Shown: piece by piece, positions 1-5,423 of the stretch
How the letters are laid out: the number at the start of each line of letters is the position of its first letter
Position numbering within the stretch: the first letter of the stretch is position 1
NCBI GenBank assembly: GCA_013697395.1
Contig: JACCWY010000044.1
Location: 1 to 8,095, forward strand
Source: Chloroflexota bacterium
GTDB taxonomy: Bacteria; Chloroflexota; Limnocylindria; QHBO01
Direction: 5' to 3'
DNA length: 8,095 nucleotides
Translations under genes and position numbers: made by a program
Notes under the pieces: model-generated
Seen by the model: the letters and a program-made list of their open reading frames with translations, nothing else
Databases searched by the model: none
What the model was told of the DNA's origin: nothing

Positions 1-96
1 CAGGCGAACCCGTCCGCAGCGCGCTGGTGCGCGGCGTATCGCCTCGGCCAGATCGGCGTAACGGCAGATCTGTGGGGTGCTTGTGCTCGCTGGCAT
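1..96 (-). CDS. Partial gene, N-terminal 32 codons, possibly uridine-kinase-like P-loop protein
   Basis: The minus strand has an ATG at 96-94 followed by 32 open codons to the window edge, so only the N-terminus is visible. The peptide begins MPASTSTPQICRYADLAEAI and continues with RRAPARCGRVRL. Many actinobacterial uridine-kinase-like (NMP/nucleoside kinase) proteins have a 'DLAEAIRxxPxRCGxVRLVAVDGxxGxGK' lead-in to the Walker A loop, and this segment fits the part just before that loop. The Walker A itself would lie beyond base 1 and cannot be seen. The preceding minus-strand frame ends 22 bases upstream (stop at 121-119), which would suit co-directional genes. No clear ribosome binding site is visible. 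The reading frame is reasonably likely; the family is inference from about 20 residues. Confidence 0.4.
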   Translation of the reverse strand, partial: MPASTSTPQICRYADLAEAIRRAPARCGRVRL

Positions 97-118
97 GGGT
101 GTGATCATCCCGAACCCG

Positions 119-330
119 TCAGGCGGCGTGCGCATGATCAGCGAGGACTTCGTCGATCGTGCGTCTGGCGCCGCCGACGCCTACAGGGTTGGTGTCCAGG
201 TAGTACGGGAAGGCCCGCAGAGCATCACGGTGAGCAGCATGACCCAGGCGGGGCACATGGAGTCGGCCGCCATCGGGGGACGCGACCGATCGGCGGACGA
301 TCGCTCGCACAGCCCAATCACATCGTGCGC
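119..330 (-). other. Possible decayed coding remnant
   Basis: Bases 97-422 contain no intact gene. The minus strand ends in an open frame whose last residues, DTNPVGVGGARRTIDEVLA followed by DHAHAA and a stop at 121-119, read like a natural protein C-terminus. Farther upstream the frame becomes Arg/Ser/Pro-rich and unconvincing, and a different minus frame (around 300-210) has a Met-rich hydrophobic stretch (WVMLLTVMLCG). This could be a frameshifted gene remnant, but I do not recognise a family. It may equally be chance open frame in GC-rich DNA. Confidence 0.2.
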
Positions 331-422
331 GAGAGGCCATGTGAAGTCCATGGTCTCTCCGGGCGCAACCGGCTGGGCGACACTTCTGACCCGGGACCCT
401 CGCGGGCGTGGAAGCAGATCTG

Positions 423-785
423 CTATCGCCAGTCGCACTGCTCCTCCGGGACGCCAACCGACCGCGCGTAGGCCAACGCCTCCTCGTGCGTGGCATCGTC
501 ACCGCGGGTGTATCGGAACACCCTGCCGGGAAAGACGACATACACCTGGCCGTCGGAGTCGAGATTCGCGTACCAGCCCGGAGAGTCGAGCGCTCGGGAC
601 AGCCTTTCGGCGAGCTCATCGGGGTCGGCGGTGTTGGAGTCGAACTCCAGCAGGGTCCACACAGCCGGCTGCTCGGGTGTCGCGTGGGCAGATGCCGCCC
701 GGGACAAGCGTCGCACGACCACGCCGAGGTCGTCGAGGACGACGCCGACCCGCAGGCTTTCGATGATCAATGCACCTGCCAGCAT
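423..785 (-). CDS. Unrecognised 120-aa protein
   Basis: This minus-strand frame starts at an ATG (785-783) and ends at TAG (425-423). The start is supported by a purine-rich CGGGGAG six bases upstream. I do not recognise the family. The N-terminal 25 residues are rich in Leu, Ile and Val (LIIESLRVGVVLDDLGVVV) but contain Arg, Asp and Glu, so they suggest a beta/alpha element, not a signal peptide. The rest is acidic and soluble-looking, with a plausible compact fold: WTLLEFDSN, an Asp/Glu-rich helix (DPDELAERLSRAL), a strand-like GQVYVVFPGRVFRY, and a C-terminal helix before the ending EEQCDWR. Codons are strongly G/C-ending, as expected for a real gene here. It stands alone, downstream of debris, so context gives no function. 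Confidence 0.7.
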   Translation of the reverse strand: MLAGALIIESLRVGVVLDDLGVVVRRLSRAASAHATPEQPAVWTLLEFDSNTADPDELAERLSRALDSPGWYANLDSDGQVYVVFPGRVFRYTRGDDATHEEALAYARSVGVPEEQCDWR

Positions 786-791
786 CCATCT

Positions 792-798
792 CTCCCCG
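792..798 (-). promoter_or_regulatory. Ribosome binding site of the 120-aa protein
   Basis: Read on the minus strand, CCGGGGAG-type purine-rich sequence ends six bases before the ATG at 785-783. This is good spacing for a Shine-Dalgarno site, and it selects this ATG over the out-of-frame ATG at 789-787. Confidence 0.5.
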
Positions 799-876
799 GC
801 GTACTTCTGTGACTCCCCTTGTGATTCGCCGCTACAAGGCGCTCGCCTCCGCGAGCGCCGCCCGCGAGATCGCCAG

Positions 877-957
877 TCACGACTTCGGCAGCAGCTCGAA
901 CCGGCGCTCGAGGTCGGGAGTCCCGAGCAGCCGCGCGATGCGGTCCGGATCGATCAT
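877..957 (-). CDS. Short 26-codon ORF, possible gene-fragment start
   Basis: On the minus strand an ATG at 957-955 opens a 26-residue frame, MIDPDRIARLLGTPDLERRF then ELLPKS, closed by TGA at 879-877. After the stop the same frame continues in protein-like fashion (LAISRAALAEASAL). This suggests the N-terminus of a larger alpha-helical protein, perhaps a winged-helix-type regulator, interrupted by a nonsense change. The family is not recognised. The stretch 786-1057 otherwise holds nothing I can support. Confidence 0.3.
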   Translation of the reverse strand: MIDPDRIARLLGTPDLERRFELLPKS

Positions 958-1057
958 TCCGAATCATGGTATGGCTCGGAGGCAGCGTCAATCACTGGCG
1001 ACCCAAGGCCGATCGAGGCCAACGGATCTCACGCGGCGTGCATGGCGACGTCCGAGC

Positions 1058-1330
1058 GACGTCGTGGCCGGCAGCTTCTTCGATCCACTGCCACCGGAGG
1101 CCGGTGGCACGTGCTGTCGGCGCTCATCTATGACTGGGACGGTGAGGCTGCAGGCGCGATCCTGGGGCGCTGCACGGAAGCGGCAGGGGCGACGGCACCC
1201 TGTTGTCCCGGAGAAGATCGGCGCCGACGGTGCGTGGCTACGCACCGGGATGGACCTACGGATGTGTTGGTCTACTTCGGCGGCAAGGTACGCGGCGTCG
1301 CCGAGCGCACCGCGATGCGCAACGGCGACG
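1058..1330 (+). pseudogene. Decayed O-methyltransferase (methyltransferase family 2) fragment
   Basis: SAM-dependent O-methyltransferases of the Methyltransf_2 type transfer a methyl group to hydroxyls of small aromatic or polyketide-like substrates. Their C-terminal catalytic domain is recognisable here in pieces lying in different plus frames. VVAGSFFDPLPPEAGG (from 1061) is followed in another frame by HVLSALIYDWDGEAAGAIL (from 1108), corresponding to the conserved 'LSRILHDWDDExAxxIL' segment. A third frame gives GDGTLL (around 1188), then EKIGADGAWLRTGMDLRM (from about 1214), then VLVYFGGKVRGVAERTA (about 1264-1314). At least four frame changes are needed over ~250 bp. The N-terminal dimerisation domain and the last ~20-30 residues of the family are missing. 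The fragment stops where the 3' end of the convergent nucleotidyltransferase begins. It is clearly non-functional. Confidence 0.72.
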
Positions 1331-1334
1331 ACAG

Positions 1335-1949
1335 CTAGTCGGAGAGGGGACCGAGCCATGGGTGGCCAGGGCGGAGGAGTGAGATGGCTTCCCAGATCCA
1401 TGAGCGCTGTTCTTCGGTGAGGTTGGGAAGTAGGGCGAGGAGGTCGAGCTCGTCGTGGGGGCGGAGGTCCGGCGGCAAACCGTCGCGCCATGCCGGGGGG
1501 TTGGCCTTGTAGAAGAGGATGACTTCCGGGACCACTGTGGACAGGCCCCAGGAGGACTGTCGGACACATCGCCGCAGCGGCAAGGTGATGCGGGGCTCGC
1601 GGCTGAAGATCCAGTCACGACCCGAGCGCTCGTTGAGGAGAACTTCGAGAGTGAAGCCGTCGTCCGAGCGTGCGTGGATGTGGGCGGGAAGATCGAGGCG
1701 GCGGCCGTCCCAGGGCTCGATGCTGTCGTCCGCGACGTGGTTGTCGTGGCCGATCAGTTGCCAGTCGCCAAGATGATCGAAGATGGCGCGCTGGTCGTCT
1801 TGAAAGACGGCGATATCTACGTCTGCGTGGCTGCGGGTCTGGCCGCCGAGCCAGGCGTCGACGGCCCAGCCGCCGCAGAGGTACCACATAGGGCGGAAAC
1901 CTCGCATGACGCGGACGACTTCGGCGATGGGTTGAGGTATGGGAGTCAT
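1335..1949 (-). CDS. Nucleotidyltransferase, aminoglycoside 2''-adenylyltransferase-like
   Basis: This 204-aa protein belongs to the nucleotidyltransferase-fold superfamily, closest to the aminoglycoside-2''-adenylyltransferase-type family. Such enzymes transfer AMP from ATP to a hydroxyl of a small molecule; the substrate here cannot be read from sequence. The N-terminus has LCGGWAVDAWLG (residues 24-35), a TR.H spacer (38-41) and DVDIAVF (43-49), supplying the glycine-rich loop and the two metal-binding acidic residues D43 and D45. Later conserved-looking blocks are GRRLDLPAHIH, LEVLLNERSG, ITLPLRRCVRQSSWGLSTVV, PEVILFYKA and the helical C-terminus LLALLPNLTEEQRSWIWEAI. Length is normal for the family and no frame break is visible. 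I chose the ATG at 1949; a TTG ten codons upstream also stays in frame, but neither start has a strong ribosome binding site. The TAG stop overlaps the last codon of the convergent methyltransferase remnant frame. It may contribute to antibiotic modification, but many relatives are uncharacterised. Confidence 0.85.
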   Translation of the reverse strand: MTPIPQPIAEVVRVMRGFRPMWYLCGGWAVDAWLGGQTRSHADVDIAVFQDDQRAIFDHLGDWQLIGHDNHVADDSIEPWDGRRLDLPAHIHARSDDGFTLEVLLNERSGRDWIFSREPRITLPLRRCVRQSSWGLSTVVPEVILFYKANPPAWRDGLPPDLRPHDELDLLALLPNLTEEQRSWIWEAISLLRPGHPWLGPLSD

Positions 1950-1984
1950 GCATTCAAGGTGCGGGTGGTTATTGCGCAAAGCAA

Positions 1985-2200
1985 GCGTGGGGTTCGGGCG
2001 AGCCCGTTCCGCAGGTCTTCGCCCACGGCGACCTGGGCGCCCGCCAAGTCTTCGTCGAGAACGGTCGCCTCAGCGGGATCATCGACTGGGGCGATGCGAT
2101 GGTGACCGATCGGCACCATGAGCTCATCCAGCTCTACCGCGACATGTTCGATTGCGACAAGGCGCTGTTGCGGGTGTTCCTTGAGGCCAGTGACTGGCCG
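1985..2200 (+). pseudogene. Aminoglycoside-phosphotransferase-like kinase, C-terminal fragment
   Basis: A plus frame encodes about 70 residues of the APH/ChoK kinase fold. VFAHGDLGARQVFVENGRL (HGD at 2024-2032) is the catalytic loop with the base Asp, and SGIIDWGDAM (2072-2101) is the Asp-containing metal-binding motif. These are followed by HHELIQLYRDMF and LLRVFLEASDWP. The spacing between HGD and IDWGD is as expected for the family. The ATP-binding N-lobe is absent upstream, where the sequence passes straight into the 5' flank of the nucleotidyltransferase. Homology stops at DWP (2200), where an unrelated fragment on the other strand begins. It is a truncated relic unable to act as a kinase. 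Confidence 0.65.
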
Positions 2201-2340
2201 CGACCCAGGCGGTGCGCTCGATCTCCTCGGGATTTCGGCCGACGGCGTCGCAGTGCTCGAACAGGATCCGCTCCTTCCGCCGAACGGTGTGCTGCCAGAC
2301 CGCGACTTGGAAAGTCCACGCGGCATAGCTAGCGATAGCC
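2199..2340 (-). pseudogene. Luciferase-like (F420-type) oxidoreductase fragment
   Basis: On the minus strand, in one frame, the sequence reads SYAAWTFQVAVWQHTVRRK, then ERILFEHCDAVGRNPEEIER, then TAWVA. The block 'LxxHCxxVGRDPxEIERTxWV' is characteristic of the region near the C-terminus of LLM-class, F420-dependent oxidoreductases. About 47 residues remain out of a family length near 300. There is no start and no natural end, and the piece abuts the kinase fragment at about 2199. The assignment rests on one motif block, so the family is likely but not certain. Confidence 0.5.
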
Positions 2341-2406
2341 GCTGGAGGATGGCCGGGGTCCGGCCAGAGATGAGTCTAGACGCCTCTCCCGAGCTATCGT
2401 CAGGAC

Positions 2407-2530
2407 GTGTGTAAATAGCTGACTCTGAGCCCGCGGGGGCAAAGGAGAACGGCGTACCCTTCCGAGGTCGTTGAAGCCAACAGAAGGAGCACGCCGCCGA
2501 TGGAAACGTACCATGCCCTGACCCCGGTCT
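2407..2530 (+). promoter_or_regulatory. IS left-end-like leader with ribosome binding site
   Basis: The stretch begins GTGTGTAAATAGCTGACTC, resembling an IS terminus, and carries AAGGAG (2484-2489) ten bases before the ATG at 2500. It therefore supplies a good translation start for the truncated IS30 transposase. It does not encode the helix-turn-helix region that normally starts an IS30 transposase. I infer that it is either the IS30 left end joined to the middle of the gene by internal deletion, or the 5' end of a different element (an IS256-type end is one guess) fused to IS30. No matching inverted repeat is visible at the right end, and no direct target repeat was identified. Confidence 0.4.
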
Positions 2531-3006
2531 GGCACGCCGAGCGCCGCGCCAGCCGTCCGAAGCTGTCCAGGCTGGCGGCCAGCGAGGCCCTGCGCGAGTA
2601 CGTGCAGGATCGTTTCGCCGCCACGATCACCCGGCCCGACGGCGGGCGGGTGCCGGGGCCCGACGCCCGCTGGATCGGCCGCCGCCACGGCCGGCGCCAG
2701 GATCGACGCTGGGCCACGGCGTGGAGCCCGGAGCAGATCGCGAACCGGCTGCGGATCGACTTCCCCGATGATGCATCGATGCGGATCAGCCACGAGGCCA
2801 TCTATCAGGCGCTGTATGTGCAGGGCCGCGGCGCGCTCAGGCGCGAGCTGGTGGCCTGTCTGCGAACCGGCCGCGCCATGCGCGTGCCGCGGGCACGCAG
2901 CCGGCGGCGCGGGAAGCAGTTCGTCACCCGCGAGATCATGATCAGCCAGCGGCCGGGCGAGGTCGACGATCGCGCCGTGCCCGGACACACGGGGAGGGCG
3001 ACCTGA
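2500..3006 (+). pseudogene. IS30 transposase, 5' part (no HTH, frameshifted)
   Basis: The frame runs METYHALTPVWHAERRASRP, then LREYVQDRF, GRRHGRRQDRRWATAWSPEQ, IANRLRIDFPDD, MRISHEAIYQALYVQGRGAL, RRELVACLRTG, and a final VDDRAVPGH. These blocks match the linker and pre-catalytic region of IS30-family transposases in order, up to the usual PGHWEGDLI. Just after PGH the frame slips: TGRAT and a TGA stop replace WEGDLI, which continues in another frame. About 100 or more N-terminal residues carrying the helix-turn-helix (the terminal-repeat binding domain) are absent. The start at 2500 has a good ribosome binding site, so a truncated, DNA-binding-deficient polypeptide could in principle be made. 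Confidence 0.8.
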
Positions 3007-3065
3007 TTCTGGGGCTCGACAGCTCAGCCATCGGGACCCTGGTCGAGCGCAGCACCCGGTTCACG

Positions 3066-3812
3066 ATGCTGCTGCACCTGCCACCCATGGTCGAGCACCG
3101 CACCGGTCGCCGCGCCGTCAACGGGCCCGCGACGGCCGGACACGGCGCCGAAGCGGTCCGCGACGCGATCGCCGCCACGATCGTCACCCTGCCCGACCAG
3201 CTGCGCCGCTCGCTGACCTGGGACCAGGGAGCCGAGATGGCACAGCACGCGCAACTGCGCATCGAAACCGGGCTGGCGATCTACTTCTGCGACCCCCACT
3301 CGCCCTGGCAGCGCGGCAGCAACGAGAACACCAACGGCCTGCTGCGCCAGTACTTCCCCAAGGGCACCGACCTGGCCAGGCACAGTGCCGAGGACCTCGC
3401 TGCCGTGGCCGCCGCCCTGAACCACCGGCCCCGCAGGACCCTCGGACACCCGCCGAAGCCCTCAATCAACACCCACACTCGATCCAACAAGGCAGTGTTG
3501 CGACGACTCCTTGAACCTGGTCAGTACACGTCGCTGGCCTTCGGTCGCCGTTGCCGGGAGGCCGGCATCGCCGGCTCCATGGGCAGCGTCGGCGACGCCT
3601 ATGACAACGCCGTGGCCGAGAGCTTCTTCGCCACCCTGGAGACCGAGCTGATCGACCGGCACAGCTGGCGGACGCGAGCCGACGCACGCCTGGCGGTGTT
3701 CGACTTCATCGAGGCCTTCTACAACCCGCACCGCCGCCACCGCTTCATCGGCCACCTGTCACCGGCCGAGTTCGAGAGGAGGTATCGTTCCGCACAGCCC
3801 CCGGCTGCCTAG
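3066..3812 (+). pseudogene. Chimeric ORF: IS30 catalytic domain fused in frame to IS3 transposase C-terminus
   Basis: From about 2991 this frame carries the IS30 rve/DDE core: GEGDLILGLDSSAIGTLVER, LTWDQGAEMAQHAQLRI, YFCDPHSPWQRGSNENTNG, LLRQYFPKGTDL and ending ALNHRPRRTLG. At 3441-3449 the IS30 frame is lost. Its native tail (TPAEALNQ...SVATTP, stop 3512-3514) continues in another frame, while this frame reads through about 22 nonsense residues and enters an IS3-family OrfB C-terminus at 3519: GQYTSLAFGRRCREAGI, GSVGDAYDNAVAESFFATLE, then EFERRY. The last catalytic Glu of IS3 is in AESFF (3618-3620). The ATG at 3066 lies after the first IS30 catalytic Asp, so translation from it would give an incomplete catalytic site. 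The product has two partial DDE domains and probably no activity. Confidence 0.8.
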
Positions 3813-3856
3813 TCCTGAACGCTCCACGAAAGCGGGGCAACTCCAGAGTGAACTCT
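3519..3856 (+). mobile_element. IS3-family element remnant, 3' end
   Basis: Only the last ~98 codons of an IS3-family OrfB remain, with the usual C-terminal blocks DAYDNAVAESFF, FIEAFYNPHRRH and LSPAEFERR, and a natural stop at 3810-3812. About 40 bases farther, TCCACGAAAGCGGGGCAACT (3823-3842) resembles the right terminal repeat region of IS3-group elements, so the element probably ends near 3845-3856. The left end, OrfA and the first two catalytic aspartates of OrfB are missing. The break lies directly at the IS30 right end, which suggests the IS30 element inserted in, or recombined with, this copy. Confidence 0.75.
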
Positions 3857-3859
3857 ACC

Positions 3860-4080
3860 GCGTCGAAAGGGTTCCCGTGAGGGGTGGTGCGCGCCGAGCC
3901 TGAGGAGCGCACCGGCGTAGAGGAGGTGGCATCAGGGACGGCTGGTCGGTCAACTGGGGAAACCCTCCCGCACTCGTGGCGAAGTCGATCGCCCCGGAAG
4001 CGGGTCCTGGTATAAGCGCACAGCGAAGTCCAGGGCCAGTGCGGAGGGAGTCGGAGCGGGACGTAGACGGTGACGTTCTA
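3860..4080 (+). ncRNA. Probable group II intron 5' fragment (domain I region), no ORF
   Basis: Two segments match what is commonly seen in bacterial group II introns ahead of the reverse transcriptase: GGTCAACTGGGGAAACCCTC (3946-3965), like the conserved AACTGGGGAUACCCU segment of domain I, and GGGAGTCGGAGCGGGACGTA (4046-4065), like the GGAGTCGGAGCGG-U-AUAGUA motif shortly before the maturase gene. GTGCGC at 3887-3892 could be the 5' GUGYG start and can pair with GCGCAC at 3907-3912. No maturase reading frame and no domain V hairpin follow, so the intron is truncated. The call rests on motif resemblance only. Confidence 0.45.
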
Positions 4081-4195
4081 GCTGAGCCCACCGATGATGA
4101 CGCTCACGATCGCGGCGATCGCCCCGAGCGCGGTCCACGTCTGGCGCGTCCTGGCCGCGCAGCGCCAGTAAGTACTCGCTCCATCTGAGCACGAT
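4078..4195 (-). pseudogene. C-terminal fragment with one membrane helix
   Basis: On the minus strand a frame without a start codon ends at TAG (4080-4078) with RQTWTALGAIAAIVSVIIGG followed by LS. This is a charged flank followed by a ~17-residue hydrophobic helix at the very C-terminus. It looks like the tail of a membrane protein cut off upstream, directly abutting the group II intron-like segment. No family can be named from one helix, and chance is possible. Confidence 0.25.
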
Positions 4196-4383
4196 TGCTC
4201 CAGGGAATCCGACGATCTCCGTTTCCGTCCGGCCGGCTACAGGTACGAATAGGGTACAGCCGGGAGTCTGGAATCGCCGGTGCGAGTTAGGACGGACCCG
4301 CCTTCAGCGTTGCTCCGCCGTGATCCCGATCGCAGGGCCGGAATAACGGCGCTGAGCAGCAAACGTCACCTGGATTCGTCATG
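4196..4383. other. Gene-free spacer with one imperfect hairpin
   Basis: I see no coding signal in this stretch, which lies downstream of the minus-strand nucleotidyltransferase. It holds one imperfect inverted repeat: CCGGCT (4233-4238) pairs with AGCCGG (4258-4263), and inner GTAC (4243-4246) pairs with GTAC (4254-4257), with a four-base bulge on the left arm and a seven-base loop. No T-run follows on either strand, so it is not a typical intrinsic terminator. Confidence 0.35.
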
Positions 4384-5202
4384 TCATGGCGCCCGCCTCC
4401 CCCTCTCAGTGACCGGCGCTGGCTCTAGCCGGGAGGCCCCCACAAAAGAACGCAGCGGCTTCGCCAAGCGCTTTGCGAGTTCTGGGTCGCCGCGGCGCAG
4501 CTCATCGAGGAAGGCGTCGGTGGCGGTGCCGATCGCCTCCAGAAGCGTCAACCGGTCGAGGTCGCTCACGAGGCTTGCCAGCAGCGGGTCGCGCTCGGCC
4601 GCCGGCAGCTCGTCGACGTGTGCGAACTCATCGGACTCGCCTCCATGCCGCTCCGATGCCAGGCTGAGCGTTCGATTCCGCACCCGCTGCAGGAAGAAGA
4701 GCGCCTGCCATGGCTTGCCGCGGTTGGCCGCGAGGCATGCGTGCAGCACGTCATGCCAGGCGAAGCCCGCCTCGCCGCGCCAGTCAGGCGTGGGAGTCCA
4801 CGACTCGGGGGCATTCGCCGCCCGGGTCGCCGTCCCGGTGCGGTCGAACACAACCCGCACCGGCGCCCAGACCGTGAAGTCAGCGCTGGGCGTGAAGGCA
4901 AGATCCACTTCCAGCGCGTTTTGCAGCAGGAAGCCTGGCACGACCGTTGTACCGAAGGCGGTCTGGTAGTGATGGGCCACCGGCAGTTCCCGATAGATCC
5001 GCGCGATCCAATCGGCGGCCACCAGCTCGCAGTCTTCGGCATCGGCCACCACGGTCGCCACATCGATGTCGGACCAGCGATCGGCCCGCTGTGCGCCGAG
5101 GGAACCGGTGAGGACAGCCGCCTCGATCCGCGGATCAGCCTCCAAGAGCTCGAGCACGCGTGCGAGTGTGGCCTCGCGCTCGGAAGGAGCAAAGATCGAC
5201 AT
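4384..5202 (-). CDS. Nucleotidyltransferase domain protein (272 aa)
   Basis: This intact minus-strand gene runs from ATG 5202 to TGA 4386-4384. It is a nucleotidyltransferase-fold protein with the motif LTGSLGAQRADRWSDIDVAT (residues 31-50): the Gly-Ser of the nucleotide loop at 33-34 and metal-binding acids D45 and D47. A third acidic residue fits at D100 in LEVDLAFTP, giving a complete triad. The C-terminal half is helical (FAWHDVLHACLAANRGKPWQALFF, shown here as FAWHDVLHACL and GKPWQALFFLQRVRNR), resembling the substrate-binding helical domain of antibiotic nucleotidyltransferases of the AadA/AadK sort. The likely reaction is AMP transfer from ATP to a small molecule; the substrate is unknown. 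It differs in sequence and length from the nucleotidyltransferase at 1335-1949, so the two are not a recent duplication. No strong ribosome binding site precedes the ATG. Confidence 0.85.
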   Translation of the reverse strand: MSIFAPSEREATLARVLELLEADPRIEAAVLTGSLGAQRADRWSDIDVATVVADAEDCELVAADWIARIYRELPVAHHYQTAFGTTVVPGFLLQNALEVDLAFTPSADFTVWAPVRVVFDRTGTATRAANAPESWTPTPDWRGEAGFAWHDVLHACLAANRGKPWQALFFLQRVRNRTLSLASERHGGESDEFAHVDELPAAERDPLLASLVSDLDRLTLLEAIGTATDAFLDELRRGDPELAKRLAKPLRSFVGASRLEPAPVTERGRRAP

Positions 5203-5423
5203 GTGATTCGGGCCCTGGCGGATGCTCTCCAGCGTACATGTGCTGAGAAGGCTGCAGCATCCTTGATCTGTTCCTGACCGGCCGATCGAAGATCCGCGTA
5301 AGTGCTTCTAATCGATACGGGTCAGCCGCCTGCCAGTACCCGGCGGCTGCCACTCCCGAGATCGTAGGGCGCAGGGACCATTGGGCCAGTGGCAACACCC
5401 CGCCGCTTCCGTAGTGTGGGCCA
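5203..5423. other. Divergent intergenic spacer
   Basis: This 221-bp region separates the divergently transcribed nucleotidyltransferase and the GAF-GGDEF gene, so it should carry both promoters. A TAGTGT box sits just before the plus-strand gene. For the minus strand, TACGCT (5236-5231) fits a TANNNT -10 about 30 bases before the start, without a good -35. A minus-strand open frame across it (AAAGYWQAADPYRLEALTR region) is protein-like for a short stretch, but I cannot support it as a gene. Confidence 0.4.
5412..5417 (+). promoter_or_regulatory. Candidate -10 box for leaderless GAF-GGDEF transcript
   Basis: TAGTGT fits the actinobacterial TANNNT -10 consensus. Its last base is seven bases before the A of the ATG at 5424, the spacing at which transcription would start on the start codon. 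No ribosome binding site is present upstream of that ATG, which fits leaderless translation. No good -35 hexamer is found at standard spacing. Confidence 0.35.

Larger units (their letters stand above)
2407..3518 (+). mobile_element. IS30-family element remnant
   Basis: The region encodes an IS30-type DDE transposase in pieces, from the middle of the N-terminal half to the natural C-terminus. The catalytic triad positions are all still present: Asp in GEGDLILG (codon 3000-3002), Asp in TWDQGAE (3222-3224) and Glu in NENTN (3324-3326). The reading frame is broken near 2988-2994 and again near 3446, and the N-terminal DNA-binding region is missing. The right terminus is cut: IS3-family sequence begins four or five bases after the native stop at 3512-3514. 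The element cannot move by itself. Confidence 0.8.

Noticed and set aside
77..766. Long plus-strand open frame (229 codons)
   Set aside because: It is Arg/Pro/Ser/Thr-rich with no recognisable motif and is antisense to the better supported minus-strand gene at 423-785; it is a GC-rich shadow.
490..1338. Plus-strand 282-codon open frame as one gene
   Set aside because: Only its last third matches a methyltransferase, and that homology switches frames. The first part is antisense to the 120-aa gene.
988..1569. Minus-strand 193-codon open frame
   Set aside because: It overlaps the nucleotidyltransferase in another frame and is Pro/Arg-rich with no motif.
2329..2988. Minus-strand 219-codon open frame opposite the IS30 transposase
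   Set aside because: It is the antisense shadow of the transposase coding sequence, and its Ala/Arg/Pro-rich composition is typical of such shadows.
4280..4969. Plus-strand 229-codon open frame
   Set aside because: It is antisense to the intact nucleotidyltransferase and Ser/Arg-rich without motifs.
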